Below the pieces are notes generated by a model, which saw nothing but the letters and a program-made list of their open reading frames with translations, ran no database searches and had not been told where the DNA came from. Shown here one piece after another: positions 23,513-36,720 of a stretch of DNA of 64,000 bases; the first letter of the stretch is position 1, and every line of letters begins with the position of its first letter. This DNA is from Sthenelais limicola. Lineage: Eukaryota > Annelida > Polychaeta > Phyllodocida > Sigalionidae. The stretch spans positions 32,990,873-33,054,872 of the forward strand of contig OW804102.1 in NCBI GenBank assembly GCA_942159475.1, given 5' to 3'. Position numbers and translations under genes: made by a program.

Positions 23513-25199
23513 ACTTTAGTTACGATCTCAAAATATTGTTGAGTTATGACCCAAAAACTGATAATAAAACAATCAAAATAGTGGCTATCTTTGACTTTGG
23601 GACCGAATGAGTCTGCCACTGATATTCATTCATACATAATAATCAAATAACTATTTATATACCAAATTTCATGATTTTTTTTTTATAAAATCAACAATTC
23701 AGTCCAAAAGGGCTGCTTATTACCTTACCTATTTTGTGAGTGTGTACACATATTTTGTGAGTGTGTGTGGGAGGGGGCGGTATACACTTCATAAGAAAGC
23801 AATAGTAATACGAAATCATGGAGACTTTGTGACAGAAGATATTAGTGGCATATATATGAGGATTTGTGATAATAGCGATGGGAATCAATGACATGTAGAG
23901 GGGCGTTATATGGACCACAGTAGCTGCAATAAGCAAGGCATTCCTGTGGCATAGCAATTTATCAGCTGGTAATAATCTCCTAATCACTCTTTTGTTTTAG
24001 TAGTATTGATAGTGTGTTGTTTAGGTGGTGATACAAGACTCCCATTTTCTTCTTGCTGTTGGTGTAATTTTCTGTGGGCTAATAAAGAAACAATGGCATC
24101 TACTTTCCTCTAATATTTTCCGTTCTCACTCACAAATTGTCGTCATTATGGAAGCAAAAATGTCGGTGGTAAAAATTAGGAAAAGTGGTACATTGATTGT
24201 GGACATGGATCACACAGAGGATATTGTATACCGTCTTTAAAATGTCTATGTATACATTACCCTAATAGTGTTAAAAGCTTACATTAATCAACATCCAAAA
24301 TTAGTTTCATTTCCCCAGATTACTGGTATATATACTTGAAGCGTTTTATTCGTGTCAGCAAAAGGCGCTTTTTCTGAAACTACTTTTGGATTGCATCAGC
24401 ATGAACTGGCCAATTTTACCGTTGTGTAACGTTAGATGACAAATGACCTTTGAGCCTATACATGTATAGCTCGACATTGCTGCCACCTGTGAAGATCTCT
24501 TCTCCCTCACTCTCTGTAGCTCTCCTTTTCCTGTCCCAACCCTTCTTCTTACTTCCTATCACCTTCCATTTTTCTTTGTTTCTGCTCCTAACTACACCAA
24601 CAAAAACGGTCTTCTCTATTCTCTCTCTACCCCTACTAAATCAATATATACCCATAATCCTTAAATTTATCTTATATTCATTAATTGTATCTCTTAATTA
24701 AAGTCCTTCAGTGCTGTTATACCACCAGGTGGACAGACAGACACGGAGGGCATGTCTACATAGTTGTCTCTTTGATACAGCTCATAAAATTGTTATTACA
24801 TACGTTGTTTAATCAAGGAGAATGTAATAACTCAATCATTCCCAGTAGCCAAGTGCAGCATTGAGCTCTTGCAATTGGAAAGATAGGTATCGGGTAAAAG
24901 AAATAATAAAATGACATACATGATAATATGAAAGTCCCCTATACCTTCAAAAACTATGCAAGAGCAATTTACATCTGGCAAGATGACTACTTTATTTTAA
25001 TGATGGATAGATAGATTATCATATAATTCTTCTCTACTAAATTGTTGCAATCTTAATCTATATCATCGAGTGAATCCTTTCTGTTCATTTTAAGGAGCAA
25101 ATATTGCATATTCAATTGTAAAAGAAAATTTGCACTGAAACTCTGTAAAGAATAATCGACAGTCGTTGACTGTGACCACATTGTTATTCTACATTAGAA

Positions 25200-25290
25200 G
25201 AATGTATGAACTTCCAAGGGGGCTGGAAACCTCCCAACTGCCAGAGGGCTCCTTCGATTGGCTGAATTATAGCAATAAATATCAAATATA
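25200..25290 (+). repeat. Truncated LINE 3' end
   Basis: It shares the GGGGGCTGGAAACCTCC block with the minus-strand tail at 59.8 kb and is followed by AATAAATA. No open frame. Confidence 0.4.
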
Positions 25291-25606
25291 CCTTAGTGTT
25301 AGATTCCCATTGAAGTGATTGGGTATCAGTCTTTTGGGCATATAGTTATTGGAATCAAATAATGTTGAAAGACTTTCTTCCCCCAACTCCTAGTAGTATA
25401 CTAACATCCATCCTGTGAAGGATATATTCTTCTGGTTGGACTAGCCCTCGTCCCCAAGATATTATGGTTGTGTGTAGGGCAGGAGTAGTCTAGAGCTCCC
25501 CGGGCATTGATAGACTGTAAGTTTTTATTTTCGTTTGCAACGACTTGCACGAGTCTATCTTTTTTGCTATCACTTTTTCCTTTTAAATGCCTTTTTCTCT
25601 CTCCCA

Positions 25607-25638
25607 TGGGGGTGGGTGGGTGGGTGGGGGTGGGGGGT
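25607..25638 (+). repeat. GGGT repeat, G-quadruplex-prone
   Basis: Six runs of three or more G separated by single T. Such spacing strongly favours G-quadruplex formation on the plus strand. Confidence 0.85.
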
Positions 25639-27107
25639 GAGCTGGACCACCCACAGCCATAATGCGTGGTAGATCTCGATGTAATGTGTAATTGATCTCC
25701 CATTCCACTTTCCTTGTACAAGTTCAGTGAGTGAGACTCTTTAAAAACAAAACGACAAAGTTAAAAAAGTAACTAAGCAAAATTAATTTCATGCTATCAC
25801 TATTAAATGAACATCAGGCCAGTCTAAAAGGTTACCTCACTCCAGAACTGACCTTTGCGTAGACCTTACTGTTTTAGTTCTTCACCTCGAACTTCGCATA
25901 TACCATTATCTCGTCAATTCTTAATTGTCAAGGAACACTTAGCTTCACTATATATGATATTGCATATATGACAGTTATATTGTGCTTTTTCCCTTTTTAT
26001 ATCATATCATTTTCCAGGATTCACAATCATGCAGATACAGTTAACCAGTGTTTTAGTACCCTGTAACAGCACAGTTACCTTTGATAATAATATTATATTA
26101 ATGTTCTAATAGTTGGTGATGTTCCAGACCTTTTTAGTTTCAACACATTTTCTTAATTGAAGTAATAACCACAGTGTAATGAGAAATCATGAGAGATGAA
26201 GGTTCATTTCTATGTTAATATTTGACTAGTGATAGGACATATTAGGGAGATACTCAAATGATACTGTCATATAACCTTATATAACCGTTGCATAATCATT
26301 CTTTCAAAAGTATTTTTACTTATTTTGTTCATGCATTTCCCCTTTAATGTCTTTAATGTCCAAAAGGTATTGGCTTTCTCCTCATTAAGAGCAACATATG
26401 AGCACCTCCCAAGCAGATCCATCATTTTAACTCAGACATATATATATATTGAGCAGTCTCCTCATCCTTTTGGATGCCGAGTTACTTTATTCTATCCTCT
26501 TAACATTTTAAGCCTCTGCCCGGTTGCAAACGCTGCTATCTGCATGGTCTATTTGACTGATAGCCAAGGGAAAAAGCTACTTCTATTGCTTCCTTTGAAT
26601 CTATTGCGCATTATAGGATTTATTAGGCCTAACTGCTCAGTTATATGGTTCAGGTCGTCAGAAGATGTACAACAGAGGATTTGCACGTCCGCCATATTGA
26701 TTTATGTTTTGCATGGAATTATGAGAGTTGTATGGCAGTGTAGACGCCATAGAAATCATGTTGTGTTCAGCATGGATAGTTAACAATGATCTCATGTATA
26801 TAAAATAAGACTTCATCTTTCCAATCATGCATTAGGTTTTAATAGATCATTTTCACAAGCTATGATATCGGTGAAAGCATCCTTGCATTTTTTCGATAGA
26901 AATGTTGCTAAATATGTGTATGTCAGAATTAAAATGAATTGATCTGAATAATATATATATATGCACTGCCACAGACATGTAATAAACATGTGCAGGAAGA
27001 CATAATAACCCCTATTGGAAGCTTTAAACACACAGTCAATATAGATATGTTTCCTTCTATATTGGCCGAAAATAATCAGATTCAATAGAGTGACCACATA
27101 CAAGCTC

Positions 27108-27262
27108 TAGTTAGATTAGATTACAGATATCTTTAATTGCCTTCGTGGTTATGCATTGACAAAAAGGTCGTGGTCTCCTCAAACAGAGGTCTTCCCGACT
27201 ATGCCTCGTATTATTATATTCAACCACACAACTAGATAAAGACTAGTTCTGTGATTCAACTT
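27108..27262 (-). repeat. LINE/SINE-type 3' tail on the minus strand
   Basis: On the minus strand this ends in GGCAATTAAAGATATCTG followed by repeated TAATC units (27110-27122). This is the usual short-unit tail of truncated CR1/L2 copies. Confidence 0.5.
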
Positions 27263-27834
27263 AGGGCGAATTGACCGGCGAATAGATAGTATCTTCACGG
27301 TATGAGAGAGGCAACCAGAAAGGCCTGCATTAATTAGCATAAAGCCAATAACAATATAAAAGTATATAATAACTGCATTAGGTATTGCCCATTATTATCC
27401 TTCTGGAGTAGATACTTGAAATATGTTTCTCTTGCAGTATAACAGATGTCATATGAAGAGAACGGATACAAAGATGCAAAGATACAAAGATTTAAAAAAT
27501 GATCAGTGAAGTATGATATACTCACAAAGTTAAAAGATCGAGAAATAAGGCAGGGGCCTAACAGACATGCTTTCCTACCTGATGTATTTCTTATTCCCCT
27601 TACACCCATAAGCACGAAGGTCAGCGAGACCTACTACTCATGCCTTTTGTGAGCCATTCCATATAAAGTGCCCTAGGATTGATGTAAAGGTCTAACTGCT
27701 CCCTCTACAGGTGTCCTCCATGTTGTGTTTGGTCAAGCCTCTCTTGCGTTGTCCCTCTGGTTGTCAAAATAGTTTTAATGATACTATACTGCTGGGACTG
27801 GACATGCCCTGACCATGGCCATCAACTTCTTTCT

Positions 27835-27912
27835 GGGACCTTTTGCATAATCCTTACTTAATATACTCATTGCTAAGCTATTTTTCCGTCCCGTGTAGGA
27901 CATTTCCAATCC
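27835..27912 (+). repeat. Partial copy of the GTTGCATAAGAA family
   Basis: GGGACCTTTTGCATAATCC followed by TTACTTAATATACTC resembles the left end of the 14.9 kb MITE. The opposite end is missing. Confidence 0.5.
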
Positions 27913-28078
27913 AATGTAGGAATAAGAATTAGAATGTACAAAGTTGAACCTTCTGAGCTAATGTAAGACCTAAACGAGAAAGGAGACAATAGTGAAGGTG
28001 GGAATGTAGGGGAAGGGGGAGATCACAATCATGAAGTTATAATATAATTTATATTATTTCCGACACAATATCTCCTCA

Positions 28079-28150
28079 GGGGCCTGTTGCATAATACGTC
28101 CTAACCTCACATATTCCTTGCAAAGCTATTTTGTAGAATGTAGTAAATGG
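28079..28150 (+). repeat. Partial copy of the GTTGCATAAGAA family
   Basis: GGCCTGTTGCATAATACG with CCTTGCAAAGCTATTTTG following. It shares left-end and subterminal blocks with the copies at 14.9 and 27.8 kb. Confidence 0.5.
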
Positions 28151-28973
28151 ATACTTTTTAGCTACATCAGAGGTCCACCACGAACTGGCACCTGCACTCA
28201 TAAAAGCATAATATTATCCCCTATTCGTGTACAGGGACTTGATTGTCGCATAAGAAACCTCAGGAGAAATAGATCCCATACATAAACCTGAAATTTGGTT
28301 CACAAGTAGGGTACTATAATGTCCAGATTGAATAATAAAACAACCCCCAGATTATGTGTCCAATCAGTTGTTATGCCCTAATTATTTTTTTTGGCCCTGT
28401 GTCCCGACCCTCATGAAAGTTTGAGACAAATTTGCGCTGTGGTCCCGTTGATTTGATTTACTTCATCTTCATACTAGCACAATATTACTAAAACCGGAAA
28501 CTACTCAGATTTGAATACTTTGGCAGTAATATAACTTCAAAGACAGGATTTATGGAATTCGGAACCGATTGTACATTCCTAGGCAACCTGACCCATATCG
28601 ACTAGTTTAAATTAGTCCAATATTACTGCCAAATAATGGGCTCAACGACCTGTGATTGGCGTGCTCAGGAATGCATTCCTTGATCTCGTTCTTTTCAGGT
28701 CTCATCTCACGAGATTAGCTTAACACCTTGTTCTGACGGATCATATTTTATGACTGCCTCTGATATTTTACAGCCCTTATTATGAGATGTTATGGTTCAA
28801 TGTCCATAAATGTCTACCGCCACATCATGCGATGATATCATGCATCATGAAATATTGTCCTTGGATATCAAAGTTGAGTTCATGTGGAAGGAAATGTAAA
28901 CATTGAACGTGATGACCCTTGTTTAGAGCAAAACTCTGTCTGCAAAATTCCGATGTATACATACAGTGGAACC

Positions 28974-29141
28974 TCTCTATTAAGACCACCCTTTGGACTG
29001 AATGATTTTTGGTCTTATAGTGAGGTGGTCTCTCCAGAGGGCTCTAAATCTAATAAGAGGGAATAATTTGGGACTGGGAAAACTGGTCTCAATAGAGGGT
29101 TGGTCTCTATAATGAGGTGGTCTTTATGTGAGGTTCTGCTG
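28974..29141. mobile_element. TA-flanked MITE, family CAGTGGAACCTC (copy 2)
   Basis: Starts CAGTGGAACCTC and ends GAGGTTCTGCTG, with TA at 28972-28973 and 29142-29143. It is better preserved than copy 1 at its left end. Confidence 0.78.
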
Positions 29142-29143
29142 TA

Positions 29144-30670
29144 CATCTCAATCATAATCTCGTGGACCACTCAGATTATTTCCGCCTAAAATTGAAGTTG
29201 TATTCTATCAACTAAGATCAGATAACATCAATTTGCCAACTCTTTGAATATGCCATTCTGAGAGCAATTGTACATTCTTAGGCAATAAGGTATGCGTGGC
29301 GTTTTTCATAAAGATTGAACTAGTTTTATGTATGTAAGTGTCATTTGCCTCCTTTTAAAAACTTGGCAGAAATGGGACTATCATACATTATACCATGATT
29401 GGGGGTTGTACACACTGCAAATGAGTGGATATGTGCTATCGTACATGGTTGCAGAGATGCCACGCTGGCAAATATGACCCTTTTTAGCCTAATTGTAAGA
29501 AAGCTCCCTATTGGTTGACGTTTCACTCGCTCATGATGTCACGCCCATTCGAAATGTCATACCCAGTTGGTGCCATCGTTGATTAGCCAATCAGTTACAC
29601 GTTTGTCTCGTGCTTTGGTATCAAAAGTCAATATGGCGGGTCATTGAAGCAAAGCAAGGTAAATGAATAGTTTGGTTATACGTTTGATTTTAAAATATGA
29701 GATGGTATAAAAATAGGACTTGGTTATCATCTGACTTACCGTATACGATGCCTGCTTGTTTCTGTTTTACTCACTGATATCACTCAAAGCCTGTGACTTC
29801 TCGTGACATGCCTTGTCAAAAAACTTTTGGGCATCGTATACCCTAAGTCAGATTCTAACCTCATTACATCCTATCTTATGCTATACCTTATATTATGTTG
29901 TAGCTAGACTAAAAGTGTTAAAGTTAGCCACATCAACTATAATAATTATATGAAAGTGGGTTCAATTAAATTTGTTTTTGAAAAATTGTGAAGAATGAAA
30001 CATAACAGCAATGCTTATTTTTTAAGTTGTTTAGTTTGTGCAGAATTTATAGAAAAACATACAGGAAAGTATAGGAAAACTTAAAGGTTCCAGGAGGGTT
30101 GGCGGTAATATAGTCTGTAATATTTGCACTACATGTGACCAATCATAACCTATTGACTTCTGTGTTCGTCCATGCAGCCTTTTAAGGCATTCTGATAAGA
30201 GTATTGTATATTCTGTGACCCTAGGGATGCACTGCACACACAGCAGATTTCCCCACGCCAACTGGTGAACTTGTGGTCAGGGATGGCCAGTTGGCATGAA
30301 TCGAGTATTGAGATGATACACTGTGTTTGACCATGTAAGTAAGTGGTGAACAGTGGTATTATAATTATTATATGAGTAGGGAAATTTAAATGATATTCTT
30401 TCTGCTATAACAATGTATCAATCAGATTCATGAAGATATTTCTTTTTATCTGAATGACCTCTCTTTGTCTTCCAATTCAGCTTCACTGGTTAAAATAATC
30501 AGCTCAGTGAACATAGGGCCTCTTTTTTTTGTTGGTATTCCATGTCTTATTATTCAAGATTCCCTAATTTTGTGGGGTTTTCCATCTACTAATACGTGAT
30601 GTCTACTAAGGAGATGGAGGAGTCGACCAATGGAGGATTCATCCAATAATGGACGCAAGACCCACTATCA
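29144..30670. other. Non-coding stretch
   Basis: Holds the foldback at 29.7-29.9 kb. A CCAAT-containing patch precedes CAATATGGCGGG (~29630), but the ATG there opens only four codons. Confidence 0.42.
29697..29895. repeat. Foldback element with ~60 bp imperfect arms
   Basis: The best-paired core is ATCTGACTTACCGTATACGA at 29728 against CGTATACCCTAAGTCAGAT at 29834-29852. Weaker pairing extends outward on both sides. Confidence 0.65.
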
Positions 30671-31105
30671 TGGAGAAAGGTTATCTCTTTTAATCAACCA
30701 AATCCAAGATGGCCGCCGAGCCAGCCGTGAGGTGCATCAGCCCTAAAAATGTAACTATCCATGAAAATAAGGCAAATAAACATTGTGTAACTCTCGCAGC
30801 TCCGAGATAAGCTGATTAAATTGTTTATTGCCTCTGTGTGTGTATCGCCGGAGCACATTAGTTTACTCCAACTAGGAGAAGAATTATGTACTCAAGAAGC
30901 CAACGAACCTTGGCAACAAACTCTATCTTTTAGTATTTAATCATGTGCTCGCAATTCCCGTTAACATCCCTCTATAAGCTTTGCGAACAATTAAATAACA
31001 AATTGATGGGCTAAGAGGCCCTTTCGCATCATGACATAAAAATCTGTGAGGCGTCACATGTAGGGTTTGAATATGGTTGAGTAAAAGAGATAACCTTTCT
31101 CCATG
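30671..31105. mobile_element. ~435 bp element with 31 bp terminal inverted repeats
   Basis: The left end starts CATGGAGAAAGGTTATCTCT and the right end (31075-31105) is its reverse complement with one mismatch in 31. There is no open frame. No target duplication is clear, so the superfamily is unknown. Confidence 0.75.
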
Positions 31106-31189
31106 AAATTGATATTTGCATAATGCACTGGCAGACCAATGATGAAGCTCACCAGATGCTTGGCAGCCATGTGGACCCGCCAGTCTACC

Positions 31190-31309
31190 AGTTCACCTTA
31201 CCTGTGTCTCCTTAGTGGCTTAGTGGACACCGGGTTTAACTAGTATGACAGTTCACCCTACCTGTGTCTCCTTAGTGGCTTAGTGGACACCGGGTTTAAC
31301 TAGTATGAC
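31190..31309. repeat. 60 bp tandem duplication
   Basis: Units 31190-31249 and 31250-31309 (starting AGTTCACCTTACC and AGTTCACCCTACC) differ at one position by eye. This is a very recent duplication. Confidence 0.92.
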
Positions 31310-34306
31310 TAGGCCTATAGCAGTGCAATGCAATTTGGGACTTATTTTATAGGACCAGGTGGAGTCTCCTCCTACTGGGCTACGCTTGGCATATCCAAGC
31401 TTCCACCAGTCCCAGAACCCCTGAACACCTATGGGGCTTTTATCCACAGGGTCTTAAAGGTCCCAGTGAGCTGACCCCCCATGCCAATACACCTCTAACC
31501 CCCACCCGAGATCAATCAGTTAAGTGGACATGCGACTTTTCCTGTAATCAAAATTAAAATCTATTGCTAGATTGAACGTGACTCATTCCCTTCAGAATGT
31601 ATCACTTATCCACCTCACAATAAATTCCCCAATATATTTCTTTTGCTACACATTTCCCAGTTTGATTGCGTCCTTCCTTTAGACTCCTTGTGAATGTCCT
31701 ATATGGAATATAAAATTTTATGCCCAACTAAAGTATGGCCCATTCGTGGCCCCACAGTCCAAGGAGGTATTTTAGCTTCATAAACAAGGATATGTGGCAG
31801 TGTATTACCATTGGATTGGGCGGTAAAACTTTCCCTGCATCAAGGTGGATAAGATGGTTCAGGTCTGCAAGACAGTCTCTTAACCTATTTGCTAACACAT
31901 TTCATTCCCATTTCGGGAAATTATTTGGGGAAATATTACCAAATTAAACCCTCCTAGTGAGTATCATTTGTGAACAATATACATGTGCAGATTTTGATCC
32001 ATGTTTTTCTTTCTCGTCTTGGTTGCCTTATGTCCTGGGCCACTTATGAATATTTTACTTTTGAAGGTAATACATTTCTAGACCCATAGAATGTGCATAC
32101 TTTCCATATGGATCTCACAGTTGCAGCTGCATGTATGGTTAAACAATTGTGTATTGTAGTAATGTTACATATCCTGACATATTTTGACTAACAGTATAGT
32201 CTTCAACAGAGGATGAGTTTTGGAGGGCTGGCACTTCCCTTCAGTTCATCTTAGTACACAAGCTGCATTCCCAGAGCTCTATTGTGACAAACAACAGTGT
32301 ATTTCCAATGTAACAGACTGGACAAAATAAAATAGAATGTCCTATATGTTTTATCCAATTACAGACAAGAGACACTTCAATCAGAAAGCCTTGAGAGAGA
32401 TATGGTGGTGAGTAGAGTAGTGGTAGTACCAGTTGCAGTCGTTGCAAACTTATGTATGACTATTGACATACCATGGTGTGTATGGCATATAGTAAAATAA
32501 CAGTATGAGGGAAATAAAACATATCGTTCATAGTCGGTGTGTTCACATAAATGTGTACATACTAATATGTCACTATATTATAAATCATGTATGCTCACCG
32601 TCTTTGTCACTCTATTCCAATTTGAAACCAAGATGTATTCCATCTAATTACACTGGAATAAACATCATGTCACGACTACAACATATTATCTTCTTTATGT
32701 AACATTCATTATAACAGTACATTATTATTTGCGCAGGGAGTTTCTGTTATCCTCCACAAGGTGAAGCTCTTGTTCAAGCTTCACTTGTTTATGTAATATC
32801 TCATGGTAATGCTAACAGAGTTTAGCACTATACTTTCTATCTATGTGGCCTAAAATCATCGCCATTCAGCTGGCATCTCAGAATAAAGCAGAGTAATAAC
32901 AATAGTTCATTCTTCTCGTTGGTTTTTTATTCATCCCCTCTAACAAGCGGTTACTAGATCCGTACACACTCTTATATTATATATTCTATACTAATAATAT
33001 ATGCTTATAGCTAAAGTTCAGTAAGGTGGGTTTCAGGATGTTCGGAAGCGGGTGGGAGAGTATTATTGTCCTCAATAGTTCATGGAACAATTGTATAACA
33101 ACACTTAATCACAGACTAATAATAAGAACAAGCCTGTGACGCAAATACATGCTTATGAATACGTGGACAACAGAGGATATCCAGATAGGAGGCTGGACGG
33201 AAACTCTATCCACTTACTTCCAACGTCCTATAAAAGACTCCTATAAACCTTTCTTATACTAAAACGATACATTTGGCCCTGGCACTAGCAAACTATTTTT
33301 AGCTCAGCTCTCACAGCCTTCTTATTGATTCCTCTGACCACTTCCCTATGTAAGCTAGCTAGATAGTGGCCCACAGTCATGTTTACATGACATACACAAG
33401 TGTCTGAGTATAGAGTTACACTTAGAGCATAACACTGGGACCTTTGGCTTTAGATTAGATAGTGGATTCTAGGGAACTTTTGTTTTTATTCAGTTTTAAA
33501 AGTTTCTGCAAGGCAATCCTTTTTAAAGTTTATCAGGTGGTATAGGAATGCATTCAATTCGTGGAGTCATGGAAATCGAATTAGTTAAATAATGTTTTAT
33601 TTTGGAATTTGAATTAATTTACCCTATTTTTGCAATTTATTTTTTATTTGGAATAAGATGCCCTATAGATAGATGTAAGAGGGGCGAATAGAAATAGCAT
33701 CTGTAGATCTATGCCTGCTGAATTATTAGTCAGACATAACCAAGAATGGTTGGTTCCGATGTTTGTAATCTACTTTGCCTACTTGACTCTGATAAGTTGA
33801 TCCTGTGCAAGTTGTTTTTCATTTTACCAGTCAGGTTCAGAAGACAATTTTGGACCCCTAAGTTTTAGGTGTCATTAACACAATTAGCCTTAGTCTTAGC
33901 CTTGTTGTTAAGCTTATCACTGGATGTGTAATCGAGGAATGTGGCCGTCTGGACCTGACTGTTACTACAAATGGATCACGTCGGAGGGTACACTTACAAG
34001 TTTCTTACCTCTGAATGAAACTTTTTATTTAAGGGAAGATTGAGATACCATTTTAGGTTTATCTCCGAGGAACAAGCAACTCACCAATAATCTGATGTTA
34101 ATTCAAGCTAAATATATATATATTATATATATATTATATTAAATATATCCATATAATATAAAGCTAGAGCGATTTCTAGGAAAGGAGGTAGAAAAGAAAT
34201 GGTAGAAAGAAGGTTTTCTTTGTCCAGAATGTTCTCGGAATTTGTTGTTTTACAATCAACTTAACTCATCTGTAGAGGTCTGTCCCCCCTTTCTGGATGT
34301 CGTCGT
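31310..34306. other. Non-coding stretch
   Basis: Holds repeat J copy 1. The rest is AT-rich, with an alternating AT patch at 34110-34160. No gene is seen. Confidence 0.42.
32302..32465 (+). repeat. Dispersed repeat J (copy 1)
   Basis: AACAGACTGGACAAAAT, then TTTTATCCAATTACAGA, then GTGAGTAGAGTAGTGGTAGT recur in the same order at 36283-36470. The flank downstream (CACCGTCTTTGTCACTCTATTCC) is also partly shared. Confidence 0.75.
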
Positions 34307-35004
34307 ATGTGGTTTGTGAAGGTATTTGGGGTGGAAATGTGATTTTGAAGCCCTTTTTATATTTTTTTTATACAACTATTTTTAGCACGGGAAAACCCCT
34401 GTTAGAAAGTAAAAGAGATTGACGTCATGCCTCTCCCACCGCCTGTAGCAACGTGGGATTCCCTACAAGCAACGGGAGGGAGAGGGAAGATGGGATCGAG
34501 AGGGAGGGAGGGAAAGGGCAGGAGAGGGAAGGAGAAAAAATGAAGGAAGCATAGGGATAGGGTAGAAGAAATCGAATAGGGTGGGATCTCTACACTCTAT
34601 TTATAGCCTGGTAAAGCCCCTGTGAGACACTAGGGGACCTTACTACATGCAGAGGAGTGGGGGAGTGAAGAAGGGGAGAGGGAGAGGGTGGGGGTATTGG
34701 AGGGAGGGAGGGGATGGAGAGGGTGTAGAATGGGGAGAGTTAAGAAAAGGGAGAGGGTGGGGGAATAGGAGAGGGGGATCCAGGGGGTAGGGAAAGAACA
34801 GGGGGAAAGAGGGGAGGGAGGAGAGGATGTAGGGGAAGGGAGAGAGGGGAGGGGGAGCATGAGGAAGAGGGGAAGGACACTGGGGGGTGGAATCGGAGAT
34901 GGGTTGGGAGAGAAACCCAGGTATGAAAGGGGGAGGGAAACAAGAGAGAGAGGGGGAAGTGTGGGGAGAGAGGATGACCGTCCAGAGGACGGGTACTTTG
35001 CTAG
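34307..35004 (+). mobile_element. Helitron-like non-autonomous element, GA-rich body (copy 1)
   Basis: The 3' end has a perfect hairpin CCGTCC-AGA-GGACGG (34978-34992), 8 nt, then CTAG (35001-35004) followed by T: the hairpin + CTRR + T signature of Helitrons. The left part shares TGTGGTTTGTGAAGGTATTT with the 48 kb element. The exact 5' TC end is not fixed. The body (34480-34975) is almost entirely G/A. Open frames across it are low-complexity artefacts. Confidence 0.6.
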
Positions 35005-36282
35005 TATATTATATTACTCATTTCCTTCATGGTGTTTTTTCGCGCTGAACCATCGTCAAATATATATATTTTCCTGGGAAGGACACAACTATGGGAAAAC
35101 CTGTAAATTATTCATATTTAAGTGTAATTGTAGCTTCGGGCAATATAGCGCCTATATATATACCGATTTCTTTGATGAATTGTGCGTTAATGTAATTGGA
35201 TATTTTCGTTTTGTTCATTTAACCATGGCGACATATGGACAGACTTACTAATTAAAGTGAATATATAAGTCTTTGTGTAACGGTTAGTTTCACTTGGGGT
35301 CATCAAATGCAATATAGAAATGAGAATAATATAAATGTATATAGATTGAAGAAAACAACGAAGAAGTTGAAGATTGTAAAAAACACATTTGATCATCTAC
35401 CCATATGTTAATCGGGTTCAGTCGAAAGTTACAATTGTACAATTGATCAAAATCCCAATTAAAGACTTTCACTTTAGGCAACCTGATCACACCATAAATG
35501 ATTTCAGATATGTCTCGACCCTGTCACAAGCTTTTACAAAGTACCTTCGTCTCCTGTCGACTACTACAATCTATCGATCCTCTAGAGTAGGAAAGGGAAC
35601 TAGTTTGTTTGTCAGAAGGCTTTGCAGTTAGGAAGCGATAGATTAAATGTGACTAAAAAATGGTCGTACAGTGAACCGTTGAAGACGAAATACCGATTGA
35701 ATGCACCTTTTAGCGGGATGCAGTCCCTTCTTTTTAGAACTCATCCATATATAGGAGGTCTAAATAAGCATCATTTAGGTGTATAAGTAGCAGGATACAT
35801 TGGAGACACTGAATTATCCCTAATCGTAAATACTATTGTGTATCTCCCAGTTTTATTCATAAATTATTTAGGTTTTCCTTGAATTCTTTAGTCACAATAT
35901 ATCTAGGCAGCATGCATTTCAAGGAAGTAAATAAATTGATTCTCTATATCATGTACAATTTAAATAAGTAAAATGTGTGTGTGTTCTCTCGGTTGTTGAC
36001 CTTTCCCTGAAGGATAACCATGCATTGTTATCACGAGTCCCTTTAGCATATGTATACATGAAGATAGTACAGTTGTTATCAGCATCCTGAATGTTCAACT
36101 CTCAGATTGTCTTGAATTTGATATCACTCCCGCCTACGACTTCTATTTTATTCTCAGGTTGCCGACGTGTACATGATATCCATACACGATTTTCTGGAGG
36201 TCTAAGTCCCAATAATGTATCCCCATCCAACGCTCTTTGGATAAAGTAACTTGTCTACAATGTATACCGTGTTTTACTGAAT

Positions 36283-36470
36283 ATTTCCAATTTGAAACAG
36301 ACTGGACAAAATGAAATTGAGTGACTGTTGCAAAATGTCTAAGGGACGTTGATGTTTTATCCAATTACAGATGAGAGAACCTTCCATCAGAAAGTTTTGA
36401 GAGAGATATGATGGTGAGTAGAGTAGTGGTAGTACCAGTTGCAGTTGTTGCAAACTTAGTATGACTATTG
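36283..36470 (+). repeat. Dispersed repeat J (copy 2)
   Basis: Second copy, 4 kb downstream in the same orientation, with ~25 bp extra sequence in the middle. Confidence 0.75.
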
Positions 36471-36678
36471 TAAATCTTGTACATGCTAACCGTCAATTTA
36501 TTCCAATTTAGGAGTGTTTTAGGTTGTAAAAACTATATTTTGTTCGTAACTGGCTCGATGATAATTCAATACCAGACTGAGGAAGGTTATCGATGACGGC
36601 TGAAGGTCATTCAAGAAAAAGGCAATTTCGGATGTGTTCGTCTTCATTCATTCTCCAGTCATGTCTTCCTCTCTCCCG

Positions 36679-36720
36679 CCCACACACCCACACACCCACA
36701 CACACCCCACCCACACACCT
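36679..36720. repeat. CA/CCCACA-rich microsatellite
   Basis: Irregular CACACCCACACA units, followed by a G-rich stretch at 36736-36750. Confidence 0.85.

Larger units (their letters stand above)
23513..27107. other. Non-coding stretch
   Basis: Pyrimidine-rich part (24480-24700), LINE end (25.2 kb) and GGGT repeat (25.6 kb). A 152-codon frame at 26325-26783 lacks a recognisable domain. The region 26850-27050 resembles 8560-8760 loosely (shared CTTGCAATTTTCGATA-like block), probably an old dispersed repeat. Confidence 0.42.
27263..28971. other. Non-coding stretch
   Basis: Only the partial MITE pieces at 27.84 and 28.08 kb are recognised. Confidence 0.42.

Noticed and set aside
26325..26783. 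152-codon open frame on the plus strand
   Set aside because: Hydrophobic and without a domain I recognise. The composition matches surrounding AT-rich DNA and there is no neighbouring splice or exon pattern.
34859..35251. 130-codon frame beginning in the GA tract
   Set aside because: The first part is low-complexity Gly/Arg/Glu from purine repeats, and it then runs through the Helitron-like end into unrelated DNA.
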